Source of the DNA: Prorocentrum cordatum | Lineage: Eukaryota > Sar > Dinophyceae > Prorocentrales > Prorocentraceae | NCBI GenBank assembly: GCA_963575745.1 | Contig: CAUYUJ010017880.1 | Coordinates: 60,001 to 87,828 of the forward strand | Direction of reading: 5' to 3' | DNA length: 27,828 bases | Shown: piece by piece, positions 27,755 through 27,828 of the stretch | Position numbering within the stretch: position 1 is the first letter of the stretch | How the letters are laid out: every line of letters begins with the position of its first letter | The notes under the pieces: generated by a model | Seen by the model: only the letters and a program-made list of their open reading frames with translations | Told to the model about the DNA's origin: nothing | The model's database searches: none | Position numbers and translations under genes: made by a program

Positions 27755-27828
27755 CGTCGGGTTGGAGGGATCTCAGGGTACCGAGCACGGGGGTGGACGC
27801 AGGTCCGCTCCGACCGTGGCTCATTTTC

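Overview
The window looks like nuclear DNA of a dinoflagellate. The reasons are the GC-rich coding sequence, the very sparse genes on one strand, a GC-type splice donor, short direct repeats bracketing introns, a possible relic of the dinoflagellate spliced leader just upstream of a long open frame, and a background dominated by triplet repeats, tandem arrays and foldback elements. The genus cannot be fixed from sequence alone; a Prorocentrum-like genome is a guess.

Two protein-coding genes can be supported, both on the + strand. (1) A TauE/SafE-family membrane transporter is represented by two internal exons, 10139-10239 and 16937-17030. They join in frame across a 6.7 kb intron with an AG|GC donor and an AG acceptor, and AGGCT is repeated at both junctions. 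Earlier and later exons were not found. (2) An ankyrin-repeat HECT-type ubiquitin ligase occupies 21454-23973 as one 2.5 kb exon, with a C-lobe exon ending at 25030. Its roughly 0.9 kb intron is largely made of foldback elements, and the last palindrome ends exactly on the candidate acceptor AG. The exon with the catalytic cysteine is not visible. A 100-N gap begins about 200 bases downstream.

Layout: 1-571 is an 83-bp array, a short unique block and GGA repeats, and it recurs in inverted orientation at 13094-13800. 2.2-4.8 kb holds two long GAT/GGA triplet tracts. 5.4-10.1 kb holds TCC tracts, three copies of a dispersed repeat and a lower-GC stretch with faint Ty1/copia-like relics. 10.1-17.0 kb is the transporter exons and intron, full of tandem arrays. 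17.1-20.7 kb holds hairpins and a roughly 1.27 kb inverted structure with foldback elements at both ends. 21.4-25.0 kb is the HECT gene. 25.3-26.3 kb is a 90-bp tandem array next to the gap. 26.4-27.8 kb has little recognisable content besides a duplicated 47-bp hairpin motif.

Most long open frames in the window are by-products of repeats whose period is a multiple of three and are not annotated as genes. No functional link between the two genes is visible.
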